Below are positions 45,688 to 56,241 of a DNA stretch of 64,000 nt, one piece after another. Position numbers and translations under genes: made by a program. The notes beneath the pieces were generated by a model. That model ran no database searches and was not told the DNA's origin. It saw nothing but the letters and a program-made list of their open reading frames with translations. This stretch comes from Methylomonas methanica (lineage in GTDB: Bacteria; Pseudomonadota; Gammaproteobacteria; Methylococcales; Methylomonadaceae). Location of the stretch: NCBI GenBank assembly GCA_001644045.1, contig LUUF01000043.1:180922-244921 (forward strand), written 5' to 3'. The stretch's first letter is position 1. Each line of letters starts with the position of its first letter.

Positions 45688-46767
45688 TTATCCTTTTAAG
45701 GCGTTGAGTACGGCATCGCCCATGCCGGAAGTGCTGACTTTGATCATACCTTCCGAGTAAATGTCCGCGGTTCTGACTTTACTGTCCAATGCGGTGTTCA
45801 CAGCGCGTTCGATGCGCTCGGCGGCTTCCGGCTGGTTAAACGTGTAACGCAGCATCATCGCCACCGACAAAATGGTCGCCAACGGATTGGCGATACCTTG
45901 GCCTGCTATGTCCGGCGCCGAACCGTGGATCGGTTCGTACATGCCCTTGGCATTGGCATCCAAGGAAGCCGACGGCAACATGCCGATTGAGCCGGTCAGC
46001 ATCGCCGCAATGTCGGACAAAATATCGCCGAACATATTGCTGGTGACGATCACATCGAACTGTTTCGGCGCGCGCACCAATTGCATCGCCGCATTGTCGA
46101 CATACATATGGCTCAACTGCACGTCCGGATATTCCTTACCCACTTCAGTCATCACGCTACGCCACAATTCGGTTACTTCCAGCACATTGGCTTTATCCAC
46201 CGAGCATAGTTTTTTGTGACGTTTTTGCGCAATCTTGAATGCGGAATGAGCGATACGACGGATTTCCGATTCGCTGTAAATCTTGGTATTGATGCCGACT
46301 TTCTCGCCGTTTTCCGCAACATGCACGCCGCGCGGCTGGCCGAAATAAATACCGCCGGTCAGTTCGCGAACGATCATGATGTCCAGGCCCGACACCACTT
46401 CCGGTTTCAAGGTCGAGGCATCGACCAGTTGCGGATACAAAATCGCCGGGCGCAAATTGGAAAATAGATTTAACTCGGAGCGAATGCCCAATAAGCCGCG
46501 TTCCGGACGTACCGCATGTGCCAGCGGTTCCCACTTAGGGCCGCCAACCGCTCCCAGCAACACCGCATCGGCGTTTTTGCACAGATTCAGCGTGGTTTGC
46601 GGTAGCGGTGTACCGAAGGCGTCGTAAGCTGCACCGCCAATCAAAGCGTTCTCGAATACCAAACCCAGATTCATGTTGGTATTCAGAAAGCTCAAGACTT
46701 TGATAGCTTCGGCAACAATTTCCGGTCCGATGCCGTCACCGGCCAGGACTGCAATTTTTTTGGGCAT
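45688..46767 (-). CDS. leuB: 3-Isopropylmalate dehydrogenase
   Basis: 359 residues. [34 protein letters not shown], the substrate arginines ([22 protein letters not shown]), [18 protein letters not shown] and [26 protein letters not shown] are all family hallmarks. It oxidises and decarboxylates 3-isopropylmalate in leucine synthesis. Preceded by leuD (21-bp gap) and followed by asd. Confidence 0.98.
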   Translation of the reverse strand: MPKKIAVLAGDGIGPEIVAEAIKVLSFLNTNMNLGLVFENALIGGAAYDAFGTPLPQTTLNLCKNADAVLLGAVGGPKWEPLAHAVRPERGLLGIRSELNLFSNLRPAILYPQLVDASTLKPEVVSGLDIMIVRELTGGIYFGQPRGVHVAENGEKVGINTKIYSESEIRRIAHSAFKIAQKRHKKLCSVDKANVLEVTELWRSVMTEVGKEYPDVQLSHMYVDNAAMQLVRAPKQFDVIVTSNMFGDILSDIAAMLTGSIGMLPSASLDANAKGMYEPIHGSAPDIAGQGIANPLATILSVAMMLRYTFNQPEAAERIERAVNTALDSKVRTADIYSEGMIKVSTSGMGDAVLNALKG

Positions 46768-46788
46768 TTTTTTACCTTTCAGTGGAGC

Positions 46789-47427
46789 TTATGCGTCTTT
46801 GAACAACCACGGGGCGCGTTTGGCGCGCTCGACTTCATAGCTTTTAATTTTGTCGGCGTGTTGTAGCGACAACGCAATATCGTCCAGACCATTCATCAGG
46901 CGGAAACGGCGGTTCTCATCGACGATAAATGCAATGTTTCGACCGCTAGGCGTAGTAATGGTTTGTGCTTGCAAATCGATGGTTAATTGATAGCCGTCGA
47001 CGACTTCCTGGAATAACTGATCGACCGTTTCAGCCGGTAACACGATAGGCAAAATGCCATTCTTGAAGCAGTTGTTAAAGAAAATATCGGCAAAGCTCGG
47101 CGCGATAATCGCCCGGAACCCGTAATCTTCCAGCGCCCAAGGTGCATGCTCGCGCGAGGAACCGCAGCCGAAGTTCTCGCGGGTCAGCAGGATTTGCGCC
47201 CCTTGATATTTTGCCTGGTTCAACACGAAGTCTTTGTTAAGCGGCCGGTTGGTGCAATCCATTTCCGGCTCGCCTCTATCAAGATAGCGCCATTCGTCAA
47301 ACAGATACGGCCCGAAACCGGCGCGGCGGATGGACTTTAAAAACTGTTTGGGGATGATCGCATCGGTGTCAATATTGGCTCTGTCCAAGGGAGCAACGAG
47401 TGCGGTCAAAGTAGTAAAAGCCTTCAT
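46789..47427 (-). CDS. leuD: 3-Isopropylmalate dehydratase small subunit
   Basis: 212 residues. [32 protein letters not shown] and [48 protein letters not shown] are the swivelling-domain signatures. Pairs with LeuC to isomerise isopropylmalate. Two bases from the leuC stop, so translation is probably coupled. Confidence 0.98.
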   Translation of the reverse strand: MKAFTTLTALVAPLDRANIDTDAIIPKQFLKSIRRAGFGPYLFDEWRYLDRGEPEMDCTNRPLNKDFVLNQAKYQGAQILLTRENFGCGSSREHAPWALEDYGFRAIIAPSFADIFFNNCFKNGILPIVLPAETVDQLFQEVVDGYQLTIDLQAQTITTPSGRNIAFIVDENRRFRLMNGLDDIALSLQHADKIKSYEVERAKRAPWLFKDA

Positions 47428-47429
47428 TT

Positions 47430-48842
47430 TTATGCTTCCTCGGCAATGTTGACAAAGTGGCCGGCAATCGCTGCCGCTGCGGCCATGGCCGGGCTTACCA
47501 AGTGGGTGCGGCCACCGTAGCCTTGCCGGCCTTCAAAGTTCCGATTCGAAGTTGAAGCACAATGCTCGCCTGCTTCCAGACGGTCGGCGTTCATTGCCAG
47601 ACACATCGAGCAACCGGGATCGCGCCATTCGAAATCGGCGGCGGTGAAGATTTTGTCCAGTCCTTCCGCTTCGGCTTGTTGTTTGATCAAGCCCGAGCCG
47701 GGTACGATCAATACCTGTTTCACGGAAGCTGCCTTTTTACGGCCTTTAATCACGGCGGCAGCGGCGCGCAAGTCTTCGATGCGCGAATTGGTGCAAGAAC
47801 CGATAAAGACTTTGTCCAGCTTGATGTCGGTAATTTTTTGACCGGCCTGCAAGCCCATGTATTGCAAGGCCCGCTCTATGCTTTGGCGCTTGACGGGGTC
47901 GGCTTCTTTGGTCGGATCGGGTACGTTGGCATCGACTGCCACCACCATTTCCGGCGACGTGCCCCAGCTGACCTGCGGTTTTATACCGGCGGCATCAATG
48001 TTGATAATTTTGTCGAATAAATCGCCGCTATAACTGTCGGAGCGCAGGTTTTGCCAATAGCGTACTGCCATGTTCCAGTCGTCGCCTTTCGGTGCGTAAG
48101 GGCGGCCTTGGTAGTAATCGATCGTGGTATCGTCCACCGCGATCAAACCGGCGCGGGCGCCTGCTTCGATGGCCATGTTGCAAACCGTCATCCGACCTTC
48201 CATCGACAAAGACCAAATTGCGTCGCCGCCGAATTCGATAGTGTAGCCATTGCCGCCGGCCGTGCCGATTTGGCCGATGATTGCCAGCACGATGTCCTTG
48301 GCGGTGACGCCAGGGCCGGTTTTGCCGTTGACTTTAATCAGCATGTTTTTGGCTTTTTTCTGCACCAAACATTGGGTTGCCAACGCGTGTTCGACTTCTG
48401 AGGTGCCGATACCAAACGCCAACGCAGCAGAAGCGCCGTGGGTGGAGGTGTGCGAGTCGCCGCAAACGATGGTCATGCCGGGCAGGGTGGCGCCTTGCTC
48501 CGGGCCGATCACATGCACGATACCTTGGCGAATGTCTGACATATCGAATTCGGTGATGCCGTACTCTTTGCAGTTGTTTTCCAGCGTCTCTACTTGCAAC
48601 CTAGAAACCGGATCGGCGATGCCTTTGTCGCGGTTGGTGGTCGGCACGTTGTGGTCGGCAACCGCCAGATTGCGGGCGATGCGCCAAGGTTGGCGACCGG
48701 ACAGGCGTAAGCCGTCGAAAGCCTGCGGCGAAGTCACTTCGTGCAGCAGTTGTCTGTCGATATAGATCAAGCAGGAGCCGTCGTCTTCGGTATGAACGAC
48801 GTGGTCGTCCCAGAGTTTGTCGTATAAGGTTTTACCAGCCAT
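47430..48842 (-). CDS. leuC: 3-Isopropylmalate dehydratase large subunit
   Basis: 470 residues. Aconitase-type catalytic subunit with [27 protein letters not shown], cluster-ligand cysteines in [13 protein letters not shown] and [11 protein letters not shown], and the C-terminal [30 protein letters not shown]. Binds a 4Fe-4S cluster in the cytoplasm. First of the leuC-leuD-leuB-asd-fimV run; adk lies 33 bp upstream. Confidence 0.98.
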   Translation of the reverse strand: MAGKTLYDKLWDDHVVHTEDDGSCLIYIDRQLLHEVTSPQAFDGLRLSGRQPWRIARNLAVADHNVPTTNRDKGIADPVSRLQVETLENNCKEYGITEFDMSDIRQGIVHVIGPEQGATLPGMTIVCGDSHTSTHGASAALAFGIGTSEVEHALATQCLVQKKAKNMLIKVNGKTGPGVTAKDIVLAIIGQIGTAGGNGYTIEFGGDAIWSLSMEGRMTVCNMAIEAGARAGLIAVDDTTIDYYQGRPYAPKGDDWNMAVRYWQNLRSDSYSGDLFDKIINIDAAGIKPQVSWGTSPEMVVAVDANVPDPTKEADPVKRQSIERALQYMGLQAGQKITDIKLDKVFIGSCTNSRIEDLRAAAAVIKGRKKAASVKQVLIVPGSGLIKQQAEAEGLDKIFTAADFEWRDPGCSMCLAMNADRLEAGEHCASTSNRNFEGRQGYGGRTHLVSPAMAAAAAIAGHFVNIAEEA

Positions 48843-48875
48843 CTAAGTTTCCGATAAAGAAGTTAACAATACTGC

Positions 48876-49616
<741 letters not shown>

Positions 49617-49681
49617 TTATCGCACTTGCCCTGCGAATGCCGTCAAATCTTGTCGAGCCGGCGGCGTGAGTAGTTGCGAAG

Positions 49682-50473
49682 CTAGCTGGCGGTGTTTGCT
49701 TGGATGTGGGCGCTGAGCAGTGCGAACTCGGCCAGGCTGATCGATTCGGCGCGCAGATTGGCGTCTATCCCCAGGTCGAGAATCTGCTGCTCGGCGATGA
49801 AATTTTTCAGTGAATTGCGGATGGTTTTACGGCGCTGCGAAAAAGCCTGGGTCACCAATTGGCTAAAGCTTTTCATGTCCGGAATATCGACCGGCGGCTG
49901 TGCGTGCGGGGTCAGCCGGACGATGGCTGACATCACTTGCGGAATCGGATCGAAGCTTTCCGGCGGCACGTCGAACAGCAATTCGGTTTCACAGTAATAC
50001 TGCATCATCACGCTCAATCGGCCGTATTTCTTGCTACCGGGCTCCGCACAAATCCGGTCCACCACTTCTTTTTGCAGCATGAACAGCATGTCTTCCACAC
50101 AATCGGTGGTTTCCAAGAGGTGAAACATCAGCGGCGTGGAAATGTTGTAAGGCAGGTTGCCGATGATGCGCAGCTTTTCGCCGGCTTGTGCCAATGCGGC
50201 AAAATCAAAATTCAACGCGTCCGCGCTGTGTACGGTTAAATTGATGTGACCGGCAAACTGTTTTTGCAGGCGGCTGACCAAGTCCCGGTCCAGCTCGACC
50301 ACGTCGAGTTTCGCGCCGGATTCCAGCAAGGGCAGGGTTAGCGCACCCAGGCCGGGGCCGATTTCCACCCAATGTTCGCCAGCCTGCGGATGGGCGCTGG
50401 CCAGAATGTTGTAAATGATGCTGTGATCGTGCAGAAAATTCTGGCCGAAGCGTTTGCGGGCGGTGTGGGTCAT
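49682..50473 (-). CDS. rsmA: 16S rRNA (A1518/A1519-N6) dimethyltransferase
   Basis: 263 residues. RKRFGQNFLHDHSIIYNIL, SAM motif WVEIGPGLGALTLPLLE, VVELDRDLV and the catalytic IIGNLPYNISTPLMFHLL (NLPY), with the C-terminal FSQRRKTIRNSLKNF. It dimethylates two adenines near the 3' end of 16S rRNA late in ribosome assembly. Also called KsgA. It starts 8 bp after pdxA, the usual pdxA-ksgA pair. Confidence 0.97.
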   Translation of the reverse strand: MTHTARKRFGQNFLHDHSIIYNILASAHPQAGEHWVEIGPGLGALTLPLLESGAKLDVVELDRDLVSRLQKQFAGHINLTVHSADALNFDFAALAQAGEKLRIIGNLPYNISTPLMFHLLETTDCVEDMLFMLQKEVVDRICAEPGSKKYGRLSVMMQYYCETELLFDVPPESFDPIPQVMSAIVRLTPHAQPPVDIPDMKSFSQLVTQAFSQRRKTIRNSLKNFIAEQQILDLGIDANLRAESISLAEFALLSAHIQANTAS

Positions 50474-50481
50474 TTTTAGTT

Positions 50482-51462
50482 TTATAAGTGGGGAATCATA
50501 TCCAGCGCGGTTTGCAACGCAAATCGCAAGCTGCCGAGATTGGCTTTGCCGGTGCCGGCCAGTTCCAATGCGGTGCCGTGGTCGACTGAGGTGCGGACGA
50601 TGGGTAAGCCTAGCGTAATATTCACGGCCTGCCCGAAGCCTTTGTATTTCAATACCGGCAGGCCTTGGTCGTGATACATCGCTAATACTGCGTCGGCGGT
50701 TTCCAGGTATTTGGGCGTAAACAGGGTGTCGGCGGGTAGTGGTCCGTAGAGATTAATACCTTCGCAACGTAAGCGTTCCAATGTTGGTTCGATAGTGTCG
50801 ATTTCCTCGCGACCCAGATGGCCGCTTTCGCCGGCGTGCGGGTTCAGGCCGCAGACCAGGATTTTCGGCTTGTCTATCGCAAAGCGTTGCCTTAGGTCGC
50901 GATCCAGCAAGCGGATGATTGTTGTCAGCGAATCAGGGGTGATCGCCGCGCTAACCTCTGACAACGGTAAATGAGTGGTCGCCAAAGCGACGCGCAGGCC
51001 GGGTGTGGCCAGCATCATGACCGGGGTGCCGCCGGTTAGTTCGGCGATAAACTCGGTGTGCCCACTGAACGGAATGCCGGCGTCGTTGATCGCGCCTTTA
51101 TGCACCGGGCCGGTAACCATTCCCGCAAATGCGCCGCTCATGCAGCCCAAGGTGGCCTGGCGAATGGTTTCCAGCACGTATCGGCTATTGGCGGGATTGA
51201 GCCGTCCGCAAATGGCTGGCTCGCTTAAGTTGATTGGCAGTACGGTTATGGTGCCGGCTTGCTGTTTGTTGACAGCTTGATCGATGTCGAAAAGTTGAAT
51301 TGTCAGCGGCAAGCCGAGTTGTTCCGCCCGTTGCTGTAATAATTCCGGATCGGCAATGGCAATGAGTTGGCAAGCTTGTTCTTGCTGCGCCAGTTGTATG
51401 CACAAGTCCGGGCCGACGCCGGCCGGTTCGCCGGGCGTCAAGGCGATGCGAGGTATGGACAT
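50482..51462 (-). CDS. pdxA: 4-Hydroxythreonine-4-phosphate dehydrogenase
   Basis: 326 residues. [69 protein letters not shown] (metal ligands), and [45 protein letters not shown]. It makes a precursor of pyridoxal phosphate. Followed by rsmA. Confidence 0.97.
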   Translation of the reverse strand: MSIPRIALTPGEPAGVGPDLCIQLAQQEQACQLIAIADPELLQQRAEQLGLPLTIQLFDIDQAVNKQQAGTITVLPINLSEPAICGRLNPANSRYVLETIRQATLGCMSGAFAGMVTGPVHKGAINDAGIPFSGHTEFIAELTGGTPVMMLATPGLRVALATTHLPLSEVSAAITPDSLTTIIRLLDRDLRQRFAIDKPKILVCGLNPHAGESGHLGREEIDTIEPTLERLRCEGINLYGPLPADTLFTPKYLETADAVLAMYHDQGLPVLKYKGFGQAVNITLGLPIVRTSVDHGTALELAGTGKANLGSLRFALQTALDMIPHL

Positions 51463-51548
51463 ATTAACTCCCCAATCGAACCGGTGAATGGCGTAGTGTG
51501 AGCCGAACCAGGACTTGTTTATTGTCTATCTTTGCACTGGCCGGATAG

Positions 51549-52127
51549 TTAGACAGGGTTGTGTTCCTGGCAAATTTGTTCGCTATCGTCCGTGCTGAGC
51601 TTTTCCTGAGTAAGCTGGCAGAAAAATCCGCCGTCTTTTTCGCTGAAATTGCGGCAGGTTTTGCACACGCCAAACGATTGCGAGTGGTTGGTTTTTTGCA
51701 GAGCGGTTAATGCTTGTTGAAAAACATTGGCATCGGACGGCGGCGAATCGCTGCTTCGCAGGATAGAGGTGGCACTGTGGAATAAATCCGAAGGCCGGGC
51801 CTGCTTAAGTATCTCCGCGCCGTCGGGCAGCAATTGCAAATGCACCACGCGCTTATCGTTGGCATCCGGCGTTTTGCCGATATAACCCTTCTTTTCCAGA
51901 ATAATCAGCGATTGCGACACCGTGCCGCGGGTCATGCCCAGATAATTGGCGACAGCCGCAGGGGTGTTGCTGTATTTATTGCAGCGCGAGAGGTAATTGA
52001 GTACTTGGAAGTGTACCGGCTGCAAGCCCAGTTCCGTACATTTTTTCCGTTCCTCGGAACGGATCAAAGTGGTCATGCACTCAATAAGTTCGTAAATATC
52101 AGTTTGTTGCATAAATTGCATTCTCAT
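51549..52127 (-). CDS. MarR-family regulator with C-terminal cysteine cluster
   Basis: About 192 residues from ATG 52127; ATG 52112 and an upstream GTG/ATG are alternatives. The winged-helix domain (about 10-115) has QPVHFQVLNYLSRCNKYSNTPAAVANYLGMTRGTVSQSLIILEKKGYI and the wing DKRVVHLQLLPDG. Unlike ordinary MarR proteins it carries a C-terminal extension with four cysteines (about 155, 158, 170, 186: CKTC-x11-C-x15-C), able to bind a metal or Fe-S cluster. It is divergent from the nir cluster, so a role in controlling it by oxygen, NO or nitrite is a reasonable inference. Confidence 0.88.
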   Translation of the reverse strand: MRMQFMQQTDIYELIECMTTLIRSEERKKCTELGLQPVHFQVLNYLSRCNKYSNTPAAVANYLGMTRGTVSQSLIILEKKGYIGKTPDANDKRVVHLQLLPDGAEILKQARPSDLFHSATSILRSSDSPPSDANVFQQALTALQKTNHSQSFGVCKTCRNFSEKDGGFFCQLTQEKLSTDDSEQICQEHNPV

Positions 52128-52148
52128 CGTGACCCACAAGGTTGACAA

Positions 52149-52326
52149 GGCGATGGTTCAGGGAGTAAATTGATAGCGAATCGAAACTTTACTTTATAAC
52201 ATCGGCCTGGAGTCAACAAGCTGTTATTTTACCATGCTAAATCGGGTGGCTGTTCGTCCTGGTCTTTTATGGTTTAATGCACCAAGTTGGCTCTTTTTTT
52301 TAACTTGCGGGTGGCAGGAATTTTAA
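52149..52326 (+). promoter_or_regulatory. Divergent control region between the MarR gene and the nir cluster
   Basis: TTGATA (52170-52175) and TTTATA (52193-52198) at 17-bp spacing form a possible promoter toward the nir genes with a leader of about 120 nt. TTGAT-AGCGA-ATCGA overlaps it and resembles an FNR/Dnr box but with wrong spacing and sequence. A clear MarR operator could not be picked out. Confidence 0.35.
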
Positions 52327-53907
52327 ATGAAAAATACTATAAAAATGCTGAATAAATCCCTACTGGCGAGTTCTATCGCCATGCTGTTGTCATCCGGGGT
52401 GGCGATGGCAAAATCCGACGATTTCCATAAGCTTTACCAAGACAATTGCGCCAGCTGTCACGGTTCCGATCACGGCGGTTATCTGGCGCCGGCGCTGAAC
52501 TCAGCTACCTTGAAAGGCCGCAGCCCCACCGCATTGCGCACCATCGTGATGGCCGGCAGCTTCGACACCTTGATGCCTCCGTTCTACGGCAAGCTCGATG
52601 ATGACCAAATTCGCGGCGTGATTAAACATCTGCAAGAAACGCCAAAACAACCTAACCCGGCCTGGACTATCGACGACATGAAAAAGTCGCTGAAAGTCTA
52701 TGTCAAAGACGAAAGCACTCTGCCGGCCAAGCCCACTTTCCAAATCGACGATAAATTCGAAAATTTGATTGGCGTGGCCGCTCGCGGCAAATACGGCCGT
52801 GGCGAAGGCTCCAAAGCCATCTTTATTAACAGCTCCACGCATCAAAAAGTCGGCGAAGTTCCCACCGGCACCGCCGCGCATATCATCGATTTCAACCCGG
52901 CTAATCCCCGCTGGGCTTATGTAAAAACCGATACCGCCGAGATTTTTAAAGTCGATTTGTATTCAATGCAAGCGGTGCGTAGTATCAAAACCGGCTGGAA
53001 CGGTCCAGGCATGGGCGTATCGCGCGACGGTAAATACATTATGGCCGGTTCTTTCGTGCCGCATAACGCCGTGATTCTAAATGCCGATACGCTGGAGCCG
53101 TTGAAAACCTTCGAATTGGAAGGCATCGATCCGGACGGCAAACACGTTTCTTCCGACTCCGGCATGATCATCGGTACCCCCTATGCCGATATTTTCGCGA
53201 TTGCGCTGGAAAATGCCGGTCAGGTTTGGGTGATTGATTTAAACAAAGAAGGTTTCCCGGTTACCCGTATCGAGAAAGTGGGTCGGCATTTGCACGACGC
53301 CTTCCTGACGCACGGCGGCAAAAAATTGATGATCGCGTCTTATGACGACAGCATCGTCGCCGCCATCGATCTGGAAAAGCGTGAAATCATCAAAAAACTG
53401 GAAGCCGGCTGCGTACCGCACGTTGGCGGCGGTTCGGCGGTGAAAGTTGACGGCCGTACCTTGGGTTTCGGTACCAACTTCGGCGATTGCGACAAAACCG
53501 TGGTCAGCGTTTGGGATCTGGATAAAATGGAAGTCGTCAAACAAGTACCGGTTTCCGGCGGCACCGAATCGCCCGCAGCACATGCCAACGCGCCTTATGT
53601 CGCGGTGGACATCATCAGCAAGGACAGACGCGCCCGTACCGTACAATTGATCGACAAGAAAACTCTGGAAGTTGCTAGAACGCTGGATGTCGGCGGTCAC
53701 GCCTACTTCCCGGAATATAGCGCCGACGGCAAGTTCCTGTATATCAGCGCCGGCTACAATGGCGACGAAGTGGTGGTTTACGATTCCAACACCTTGCAAA
53801 AAGTCGCCACCGTACCGATGGAAAGCCCGGCGGGTATCTTCTCCCGCGGCCGGGTCAAATACATGACGCGCGGCTTGTCGCCTGACGAAATGGAGCAATC
53901 AAAATGA
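52327..53907 (+). CDS. Cytochrome cd1-type protein (NirS nitrite reductase or NirN-like)
   Basis: 526 residues with a signal peptide (about 1-28), an N-terminal cytochrome c domain (CASCH 41-45, likely Met83 in TLMPPF) and an eight-bladed d1-heme propeller. The d1-iron ligand His185 (TGTAAHIIDF) and two active-site histidines, His323 (HLHDAF) and His365 (VPHVGGG), line up with the NirS pair known to bind and protonate nitrite. The C-terminus, however, ends SPAGIFSRGRV, closer to NirF than to the TPTGKFNVYNT ending of Pseudomonas NirS. It may be a divergent nitrite reductase or a NirN-type d1 dehydrogenase. First gene of the cluster; overlaps the next gene by 4 bp. Confidence 0.85.
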   Translation: MKNTIKMLNKSLLASSIAMLLSSGVAMAKSDDFHKLYQDNCASCHGSDHGGYLAPALNSATLKGRSPTALRTIVMAGSFDTLMPPFYGKLDDDQIRGVIKHLQETPKQPNPAWTIDDMKKSLKVYVKDESTLPAKPTFQIDDKFENLIGVAARGKYGRGEGSKAIFINSSTHQKVGEVPTGTAAHIIDFNPANPRWAYVKTDTAEIFKVDLYSMQAVRSIKTGWNGPGMGVSRDGKYIMAGSFVPHNAVILNADTLEPLKTFELEGIDPDGKHVSSDSGMIIGTPYADIFAIALENAGQVWVIDLNKEGFPVTRIEKVGRHLHDAFLTHGGKKLMIASYDDSIVAAIDLEKREIIKKLEAGCVPHVGGGSAVKVDGRTLGFGTNFGDCDKTVVSVWDLDKMEVVKQVPVSGGTESPAAHANAPYVAVDIISKDRRARTVQLIDKKTLEVARTLDVGGHAYFPEYSADGKFLYISAGYNGDEVVVYDSNTLQKVATVPMESPAGIFSRGRVKYMTRGLSPDEMEQSK

Positions 53908-54215
53908 AGATGACTCATTTTATCGTGTCGCTGCTGGCGGGGCTGTTGGCCGCCGGTAGCGCACAGGCTACCAGTTTGTATGTCGGTCAAGCCAAGGCTG
54001 GCGCGGTGTGCGCGCAATGTCACGGCATCCGGATGCCTAGCGCCGACGCGCCGTTTCCACCGTTGGGCGGCCGAGATCCCGAGTATTTGAAAACCGCGAT
54101 TAAACAATATCGCGACAAGACGCGGAAATCCGACATCATGAACGCAATTGCCGGTTCCTTGACCGATGCGGAAATCAACGACATCGCCGCGTATTACGGC
54201 AGCGTTAAACCCTAA
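53904..54215 (+). CDS. Periplasmic class I cytochrome c (NirM position)
   Basis: 103 residues with a signal peptide ending near SAQA and one heme motif CAQCH (36-40), followed by GIRMPSADAPFPPLGGRDPEYLKTAIKQYRDKTRKSDIMNAIAGSLTDAEINDIAAYYGS, a cytochrome c553-like fold with a likely Met ligand near residue 84. In Pseudomonas this position after nirS is taken by nirM, the electron donor of the reductase. Overlap with the cd1 gene supports a partnership. Confidence 0.88.
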   Translation: MKMTHFIVSLLAGLLAAGSAQATSLYVGQAKAGAVCAQCHGIRMPSADAPFPPLGGRDPEYLKTAIKQYRDKTRKSDIMNAIAGSLTDAEINDIAAYYGSVKP

Positions 54216-54218
54216 ACA

Positions 54219-54521
54219 ATGCGCTATTGCTGGCTGTTGATCGGCTTGCTGTCACCCTGCGCCTTTGCGGAACAACCCAATCCGCAAAGGCAGCAGGAGT
54301 TGTTGAATATGCTCAAGCATGATTGCGGTTCCTGCCATGGCCTGCCGCCGAAAGGCGGCTTGGGGTCATCGTTGATGCCGGAAGCGCTGGCTGACAAAAG
54401 CGACGCGCTATTGGCGGATGCGATTCAAAACGGTCGAGCAGGTACGGCTATGCCGCCGTGGAAGAATTTTCTGACTGTCGATGAAACTGCTTGGCTGATT
54501 CAACAACTAAGAAAGCGCTGA
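54219..54521 (+). CDS. nirC: NirC-like c-type cytochrome
   Basis: 100 residues: signal peptide (RYCWLLIGLLSPCAFA), heme motif CGSCH (36-40) and Met78 in GTAMPPW. NirC is a small periplasmic cytochrome of the nir operon proposed to donate electrons to NirS or in heme d1 maturation. Three bases after the preceding cytochrome gene. An 84-bp gap with a TAGGCT-TAAT-AGCCTA hairpin separates it from nirF. Confidence 0.82.
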   Translation: MRYCWLLIGLLSPCAFAEQPNPQRQQELLNMLKHDCGSCHGLPPKGGLGSSLMPEALADKSDALLADAIQNGRAGTAMPPWKNFLTVDETAWLIQQLRKR

Positions 54522-54605
54522 GAGCTGTTTTCGCAGTCGCTAGGCTTAATAGCCTAATGGGCAGATTTACTTCTTGAATGATCGACGCTAAATAACACGC
54601 GCCCT

Positions 54606-55784
54606 ATGAAACTTTCTTATTCCCGGTGTCTGCTGATTTTCTTATTGTCGTCTGCGTTACCCAGTCATGCGGAGCTCAGAGCCACTGGCGATCTCGGCGT
54701 AGTGATCGAACGCGAAACCGGCAGCATACAGATTGTCAACACCACTAAACCCGCGTCACTGAGTCGTATCGAAGGCTTGGGCGACTTGTCTCACGCATCG
54801 ATAGTATTTTCCCGCGACCAGCGCTACGCCTATGTGTTCGGCCGCGATGGCGGGTTGACCAAGATCGATTTGCTGCAAGACAAAATCGATAAGCGCATCA
54901 TCCAGGCCGGCAACAGCATCGGCGGAGCGATTTCTCAGGACGGCAAAGTTATTGCCGTTTCCAATTACACACCCGGCGGTGTGAAACTGTTTGACTCCGT
55001 GACGCTGGAACAACTGGCCGAGATTCCGGCTGTCTATGGCGAAGACAACAAATTATCCAAAGTCGTCGGCTTGGTGGATGCGCCCGGCCAGCGCTTCGTT
55101 TGCAGTTTGTTCGAAGGCAACGAAATTTGGCTGATCGACGCTAAAAATCCGCGTCAGCCAGTCGTGAAAAAATTCAAAGACATCGGCAAACAACCTTACG
55201 ATGCCTTGTTGACGCCGGACGGTCATTTCTACGCCGCCGGTTTGTTCGGCGAAAAAGGCTTGTCCTTGCTGGATTTGTGGCAGCCGGAAAAGGGTGTCGA
55301 ACATATCCTGGAAGATTACGGCAAGGACGACGAGCAAATGCCGGTCTACAAAATGCCGCATCTGGAAGGCTGGACCGTGGCCGGCGATTGGTTGCTGGTG
55401 CCGGCGGTGGGCCTGCATGAAGTCTTGGTGATCGATACCCGCGAGTGGGAGTTGGTCAAACGCATTCCTGTGGCCGGCCAGCCGGTGTTCGTCACCTCGA
55501 GGCCTGACGGCCGGCAGGTCTGGGTGAATTTCGCCTTCCCGGACAATCAGACCGTGCAAGTGATCGATTTGAAAGACTTTAATATCGTTAAAACCCTGCA
55601 ACCCGGCAAGGCTGTGTTGCACATGGAATTTAGCCCGCGCGGGGAATCCGTGTGGCTTGCGGTGCGGGACGAGGATCGGGTGATGGTTTACGACACCGAG
55701 ACTTTTCAAGAGATGGCCCGTCTGTCCGCACAAAAGCCCAGTGGGATTTTCTTCACTGATCGCGCCAATCGCATAGGCTGGTAA
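54606..55784 (+). CDS. nirF: Heme d1 biosynthesis protein NirF
   Basis: 392 residues with a signal peptide (MKLSYSRCLLIFLLSSALPSHA) but no cytochrome c domain: a d1-type propeller with the conserved His63 (LSHASIVFSRDQRYAYVFGRDG). Ends LSAQKPSGIFFTDRANRIGW. NirF converts a late precursor to dihydro-heme d1 in the periplasm. In some bacteria it is a lipoprotein; I see no lipobox here. nirD begins 2 bp after its stop. Confidence 0.95.
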   Translation: MKLSYSRCLLIFLLSSALPSHAELRATGDLGVVIERETGSIQIVNTTKPASLSRIEGLGDLSHASIVFSRDQRYAYVFGRDGGLTKIDLLQDKIDKRIIQAGNSIGGAISQDGKVIAVSNYTPGGVKLFDSVTLEQLAEIPAVYGEDNKLSKVVGLVDAPGQRFVCSLFEGNEIWLIDAKNPRQPVVKKFKDIGKQPYDALLTPDGHFYAAGLFGEKGLSLLDLWQPEKGVEHILEDYGKDDEQMPVYKMPHLEGWTVAGDWLLVPAVGLHEVLVIDTREWELVKRIPVAGQPVFVTSRPDGRQVWVNFAFPDNQTVQVIDLKDFNIVKTLQPGKAVLHMEFSPRGESVWLAVRDEDRVMVYDTETFQEMARLSAQKPSGIFFTDRANRIGW

Positions 55785-55785
55785 C

Positions 55786-56241
55786 ATGCTGGCCCCCTTG
55801 CATAAGCGCCTGCTCAACGACTATCAGCAGGATTTTCCGTTGAGCCCGACCCCGTACCGGGACATCGCCGAGCAACTCGGGGTTAGCGAGGACGAGGTGC
55901 TGAATGCGTTTCAAACCTTATCCGAGCAGCAGATGATCAGTCGCATTGGACCGGTCATTGCGCCCAATAGCATAGGAAACAGTGCGCTGGTGGCGATGGC
56001 GGTGCCGGAAATCGATTTGGCGAGAGTCGCCGAATTGGTCAGTGCTTATCCAGAAGTCAATCACAACTATGAGCGCGAAAATCGCTTTAATTTGTGGTTT
56101 GTGTTGATTGCCGATAGCGAAACCCATCTTAAAGCCGTGATTGCGGATATCGAGACCCAAACCGGCTATCCCACGATGTTGCTACCGATGCTGGCAGACT
56201 ATTTCATCAACCTGGGATTTGAGCTAAATCTGCATGATTGA
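55786..56241 (+). CDS. nirD: Siroheme decarboxylase subunit NirD
   Basis: 151 residues, Lrp/AsnC-like: N-terminal helix-turn-helix-type domain (YRDIAEQLGVSEDEVLNAFQTLSEQQMISRIGPVIAPNSIG) and a ferredoxin-like domain with VNHNYERENRFNLWFVLI, the 'NYxR...WF' type shared by NirD and NirG. With NirL, NirG and NirH it decarboxylates siroheme to didecarboxysiroheme in the cytoplasm. Overlaps nirL by 8 bp. Confidence 0.92.
   Translation: MLAPLHKRLLNDYQQDFPLSPTPYRDIAEQLGVSEDEVLNAFQTLSEQQMISRIGPVIAPNSIGNSALVAMAVPEIDLARVAELVSAYPEVNHNYERENRFNLWFVLIADSETHLKAVIADIETQTGYPTMLLPMLADYFINLGFELNLHD

Noticed and set aside
52170..52186. FNR/Dnr box before the nir cluster
   Set aside because: TTGAT is followed by a five-base gap and ATCGA, where the box requires four bases and ATCAA. 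Kept only as part of a general control region.
54545..54565. Terminator between nirC and nirF
   Set aside because: The TAGGCT-TAAT-AGCCTA hairpin has a six-base stem and no T-tract, so it is unlikely to stop transcription.
55053..55817. 254-codon open frame antisense to nirF
   Set aside because: nirF is clearly coding on the other strand; the antisense product is His/Gln-rich in the way typical of shadow frames here.
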